Source: Chloroflexota bacterium
GTDB lineage: Bacteria > Chloroflexota > UBA4733
Direction: 5' to 3'
NCBI GenBank assembly: GCA_025980355.1
Contig: JAICXR010000102.1
Location: 1-9,068, forward strand
Length of the DNA stretch: 9,068 nt
Shown one piece after another: positions 6,338 through 9,068 of the stretch. The translations under genes were made by a program, and so were the position numbers. The first letter of the stretch is position 1. Each line of letters opens with the position of its first letter. Below the pieces are notes generated by a model, which was given only the letters and a program-made list of their open reading frames with translations, made no database searches and was not told the DNA's origin.

Positions 6338-6413
6338 GGAGCCCGTGCTGATGGTAGTGTTCAAGCCCACCTCCGTCAGCTTGGTGTAGGCACAATGTCG
6401 CCCGGAGCGTGCT

Positions 6414-7958
6414 TTAGCTTGATGCCTTGAGCGCTTTGTCTACAGCAATCTGCGTCGTCGTCGTGAGCTGATCCAGCGCCGGTTGCGGCTGCTGCTTGCC
6501 GTTGAGCACGTCCTGCACCGTCTTGGACATGTCGTTCCAATACTGGACGCCGGCCGGCATGGTCGGCCGGTGATGCGAGACGGGCATGATTGCCTGGAAG
6601 TCCTTGACTGTTGGCCCAAACGCCGCCACCTGCTTAGGTAGCAACTGCTCGCTGGCGTCCTGCCGGGCGGGCGTATCGCCGGTGATCTCGCAGTTGATCA
6701 ACTGCGCGTCGGCGCCGCCGAGGTAGCCGAGCAAAGTCCAGGCAGCATCGGGATTTTTGACCCCCTGGGGCATGACATAACACCAGATGCCCGACCAGCT
6801 ACTGGCTTTGCCGCCCTCCGGCAGCGGCCAGGGGCCCACGCCGTAGTCGAAGTTCGGCGCGTTCTGCTTGATGGAGGCGGAGTTCCAGTTGCCGTCGATC
6901 CACATGCCCATGTTCCCGGCGAGCGGCCCGCTCAGCTTGCCCTGGCTCTGGGCCTTGACGAACGCGTTGACCTTGGCGAGGCCCAGGCGTTGCACCTCCT
7001 GCTGAAAAAAGGTGAGGGCGGCGACATTCTTCGGGTCGTTGGCGGTGACCTTCTGGGTGGTGGCGTCCCAGAAGTCCCCGCCGAAGGCCCAACCCCAGCC
7101 CCAGAGCCAGACGCCCTGACCGTACCAGGGGATGAAACCGACCTGACTGTAGGCGTCGCCCTGCGATTTGGTGATGCGGTCGCCGGCATCCTTGGTGTCG
7201 CTCAGCGTGGCCGGCGGCTTCGCCGGGTCCAGGCCTGCATTCTGGAACAACGTCTTGTTGTAGAGCAGCCCGCGCACGTCGTTGGTCCAGGGCATCCCCC
7301 ACGTTTTGCCGGCATATTGGATCACCGTCCGCGAGGCTGGCCAATAGTGGCTGGTATCGAACTTGTCCCGCTGCATGTACGAGTCCAGCGGCACGATGGC
7401 CTTGGTCAGCGACCAACTGGCGAGGAGCAGGTCGGCCGCGTTGACCACGTCGGGCGGCGTGCCGGCGGCGATGCGCGTCAGGACCGGCTGCTCGTCCACA
7501 TCGCCGGTGCCGGCCGTGTTGTAGGTGACACTGATGTCAGGATGGGCCTTGACGAAGGCGTCGAGGGTCGGGCGGTCCGCCTTCTGTTGGGGAGAGGTGG
7601 GCGCTCCGGCGAGACCCTGCCACCATTCGACGCGGGTCGCGCCCGTCCCCACCACTTCGGCGGGGGCCACGGTGGTCGAAGCGCTGGCCGTGGCGGTGCT
7701 GCTCGCCGCCTGCGCCGTGGTCGCCGCAGCCGATGATGTGGCGCTGGAGGCTACGGAAGCGACGACGCTGCTTGATGCAGCCGACGAGGCAGCGCTGCCC
7801 ACGGCCGTTCGGGCAGTGGCCGCTGGTGCAGCGGCGCTAGAACCGGTAGTACTGGCGCCCCCGGCGCCGCAGGCGGCAAGCAATGACCCGGACAGCAAGA
7901 CACCGGCCGCGCCGGCGCCGCGCAAAAAGGTACGGCGGGTAAGGTGTTCTGCAGGCAT
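6414..7958 (-). CDS. ABC transporter sugar-binding lipoprotein (extracellular solute-binding protein family 1)
   Basis: 514 residues from the ATG at 7958. The N-terminus has a Tat-type motif TRRTFLR (7-13), a hydrophobic stretch and lipobox LLAAC with C30 as the lipidation site, so the protein is predicted to be exported and anchored at the outer face of the membrane. Residues 31-100 are a low-complexity Ala/Ser/Thr linker. The binding domain follows, with PTLDAFVKAHPDISVTYN, TRIAAGTPPDVVNA, GKTWGMPWTNDVRGLLYNKT and LAGNMGMWIDGNW, the last matching the Gly/Met segment typical of the family. This is the receptor class of CUT1 carbohydrate ABC importers; the actual ligand cannot be read. GGAAGGG stands 5 nt before the ATG, which rules against a TTG start 24 codons upstream. 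It lies 109 bp downstream of the AraC-type gene in the same direction. No permease or ATPase gene follows; the next gene belongs to another system. Confidence 0.92.
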   Translation of the reverse strand: MPAEHLTRRTFLRGAGAAGVLLSGSLLAACGAGGASTTGSSAAAPAATARTAVGSAASSAASSSVVASVASSATSSAAATTAQAASSTATASASTTVAPAEVVGTGATRVEWWQGLAGAPTSPQQKADRPTLDAFVKAHPDISVTYNTAGTGDVDEQPVLTRIAAGTPPDVVNAADLLLASWSLTKAIVPLDSYMQRDKFDTSHYWPASRTVIQYAGKTWGMPWTNDVRGLLYNKTLFQNAGLDPAKPPATLSDTKDAGDRITKSQGDAYSQVGFIPWYGQGVWLWGWGWAFGGDFWDATTQKVTANDPKNVAALTFFQQEVQRLGLAKVNAFVKAQSQGKLSGPLAGNMGMWIDGNWNSASIKQNAPNFDYGVGPWPLPEGGKASSWSGIWCYVMPQGVKNPDAAWTLLGYLGGADAQLINCEITGDTPARQDASEQLLPKQVAAFGPTVKDFQAIMPVSHHRPTMPAGVQYWNDMSKTVQDVLNGKQQPQPALDQLTTTTQIAVDKALKASS

Positions 7959-7963
7959 TATTT

Positions 7964-7970
7964 CCCTTCC
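7964..7970 (-). promoter_or_regulatory. Ribosome binding site GGAAGGG for the lipoprotein gene
   Basis: GGAAGGG is followed by AAATA and the ATG at 7958. It selects this start over the in-frame TTG at 8030, which would place a charged 24-residue extension before the Tat motif. Confidence 0.7.
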
Positions 7971-8000
7971 TCTGCCATCATATCGGTGTAGCGATTCGCC

Positions 8001-8030
8001 ATTGTGGCGACAAACGGCGCCGGGCAACAA
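8001..8030 (-). promoter_or_regulatory. Possible promoter for the lipoprotein gene
   Basis: In the 109-bp gap between the regulator and lipoprotein genes, the - strand reads TTGTTG (8030-8025), an 18-nt spacer, and CACAAT (8006-8001). The -10 matches four of six consensus bases and the -35 three. The spacer carries the palindrome CGGCGCCG, and TTGTNNACAA occurs further upstream near 8050. A site for the neighbouring AraC-type protein would be expected here, but none can be assigned. Confidence 0.3.
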
Positions 8031-8067
8031 TCCACTTGGCGGACGCGCTTGTTTACAAAACGGACGA

Positions 8068-8988
8068 TCATCCGCCCGGAGCAGGGTGTGGCGAGAGGAA
8101 CACCGTGCCCCGTGTCCGCCGGTAGCTCGTCGGCGTCAGCCCGGTCTGCTGTCGGAAGCGGGTCATGAAGTGGTGGACATCGGGGTACCCGCATTCCCGC
8201 GCCACCTCCTTGATCGAGTGTTCGTGCTCCAGGAGGAGTTGCGCCGCGATATCCATACGGAGGGTGGTGAGGAACCGCATGATCGACTGGCCCGTCGCGG
8301 CGTGGAACACGCGGTTGCAATGGCGTTCACTGAGGTGGACCTGGGCGGCAACGTCGCGCAAGGAGATCGGACGGCCATGATTGTCCCGGAGGTAGTGGAT
8401 GATCGTTCGGACGAGCGCCTCCTCGGTGCTGCGCGCCGGCGGCTCAAGGGGGTCGGGCAGGGCAGCAAGATCGACCACCGCCCTGGCTGTGTCCAGAATC
8501 AGCGTGACGACCAGCGCCTTGACGGTCTCCGTGTAGCCCGGTTGGCGATAGGCGATCTCCTCGGTCAGGAGTTCCAGGACGCGTTGCATGCTTCGTCGGT
8601 GCTCACGCACCTTGATGATGGACGCGACGAACGCGCGGAGCAGCGCGTCGGTACCCCGGCTTTCCGGCCGCTGTTCCTGCATTGGCACCAGCGTGTACGA
8701 CCAGAAATAGATACCCAACGGGTCGTCATCGTCGGCAATGATTTCGTGCGGCTCGCCCGGCCGGGCGACAAACACGTCCCCGGTCCCGACCTGGTGGTCG
8801 TTTCCGAGAATCCGGAAAATCCCCTTGCCCGCGAAGCAGTAGCAGACTTCAAAGAAGGAATGGGTATGGAGGTAGTTCCGCCAGGGGTCGGGGGAAATAT
8901 ACCCCCAGTGCAGCAATTCGCCGGTAAAACTTCCCACCGCAATATCGGTCGACAGCAGGTTGAGATCCAGGAAGTGCTGCCGAGGCAC
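8068..8988 (-). CDS. AraC-family transcriptional regulator with N-terminal cupin domain
   Basis: 306 residues from GTG at 8988. Residues about 20-100 form a cupin-like ligand domain, with YLHTHSFFEVCYCFAGKG (39-56) supplying H41, H43 and E47, and GDVFVARPGEPHEI (70-83) supplying H81, the usual layout of sugar-sensing AraC regulators. The C-terminus has the two helix-turn-helix motifs: SLRDVAAQVHLSERHCNRVF (209-228) and SIKEVARECGYPDVHHFMTR (258-277), followed by the QTGLTPTSYRR signature. It precedes the sugar-binding lipoprotein gene in the same orientation and probably controls it. The start is uncertain: no clear Shine-Dalgarno precedes GTG 8988, and the frame stays open to the window edge at 9068, so up to about 26 or more residues could be missing. 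The cupin begins soon after the GTG, which makes it plausible. Family assignment is firm. Confidence 0.92.
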   Translation of the reverse strand: MPRQHFLDLNLLSTDIAVGSFTGELLHWGYISPDPWRNYLHTHSFFEVCYCFAGKGIFRILGNDHQVGTGDVFVARPGEPHEIIADDDDPLGIYFWSYTLVPMQEQRPESRGTDALLRAFVASIIKVREHRRSMQRVLELLTEEIAYRQPGYTETVKALVVTLILDTARAVVDLAALPDPLEPPARSTEEALVRTIIHYLRDNHGRPISLRDVAAQVHLSERHCNRVFHAATGQSIMRFLTTLRMDIAAQLLLEHEHSIKEVARECGYPDVHHFMTRFRQQTGLTPTSYRRTRGTVFLSPHPAPGG

Positions 8989-9068
8989 GACAGCGCGTGC
9001 TGGCAGCCCAGGCGCTCCCGGCTGGTTTGTCGTGATTTCCCCAACATCGGCGTGGTCGCCCAGCGCTC

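Larger units (their letters stand above)
6129..6413. other. 285-bp spacer upstream of the repeat-protein/ATP-grasp operon
   Basis: No convincing gene; a short open frame running through it on the - strand overlaps the start of the 414-residue gene and has no support. It holds the operon's ribosome binding site (6133-6139), an inverted repeat at 6262-6275 next to a TTGACG at 6284-6289, a palindrome GCCCGCGGGC near 6224-6233, and an 8-bp hairpin at 6319-6337. It must contain both the 3' end region of the lipoprotein transcript and the promoter of the downstream operon, unless these are co-transcribed. Confidence 0.6.

Noticed and set aside
7959..8030. A 24-codon N-terminal extension of the lipoprotein from a TTG
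   Set aside because: The Shine-Dalgarno lies before ATG 7958, and the extension would bury the Tat/lipoprotein signal.

Overview
High-GC bacterial DNA with tightly packed genes, no RNA genes and no recognisable mobile elements or CRISPR array. The Tat-type lipoprotein with a long Ala/Ser/Thr linker and the Lys/Glu repeat protein suggest a high-GC Gram-positive-like or Chloroflexota-type bacterium. That placement is an impression from style and is not demonstrated.

Layout. (1) Positions 3-3214, + strand: the 3' end of a Trp/Gln/Gly/Met-rich two-unit repeat protein, overlapping by 4 bp (GTGA) a 936-residue protein that resembles the VioB/RebD/StaD iminophenyl-pyruvate dimer synthases, with a C-terminal ferritin-like domain. 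(2) Positions 3225-6128, - strand, converging on the first pair with a 10-bp gap: a three-gene operon read from 6128 down to 3225. It encodes a 414-residue protein with a zincin-like HELVEA motif, three near-identical 18-residue Lys/Glu/Asp repeats and a coiled coil; then a 230-residue degenerate ATP-grasp-like protein; then an intact 307-residue RimK/graspetide-type ATP-grasp ligase. The two ATP-grasp genes again overlap by GTGA. (3) Positions 6129-6413: a regulatory spacer with a strong Shine-Dalgarno and several inverted repeats. (4) Positions 6414-8988, - strand: an AraC-family regulator followed by a Tat-type sugar-binding lipoprotein of the ABC family, with no permease genes downstream.

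How they may work together. The trio on the - strand has the form of a ribosomal-peptide system: a substrate carrying repeated carboxylate and lysine side chains, a ligase of the class that joins side chains by ester or amide bonds, and a catalytically incomplete ligase paralogue as a possible partner. The + strand pair has a parallel form: a low-complexity Trp-rich repeat protein translationally coupled to a homologue of an enzyme known for oxidative coupling of a tryptophan-derived imine. Both substrate assignments are inferences. The AraC/lipoprotein pair looks like ordinary carbohydrate uptake and is probably unrelated.
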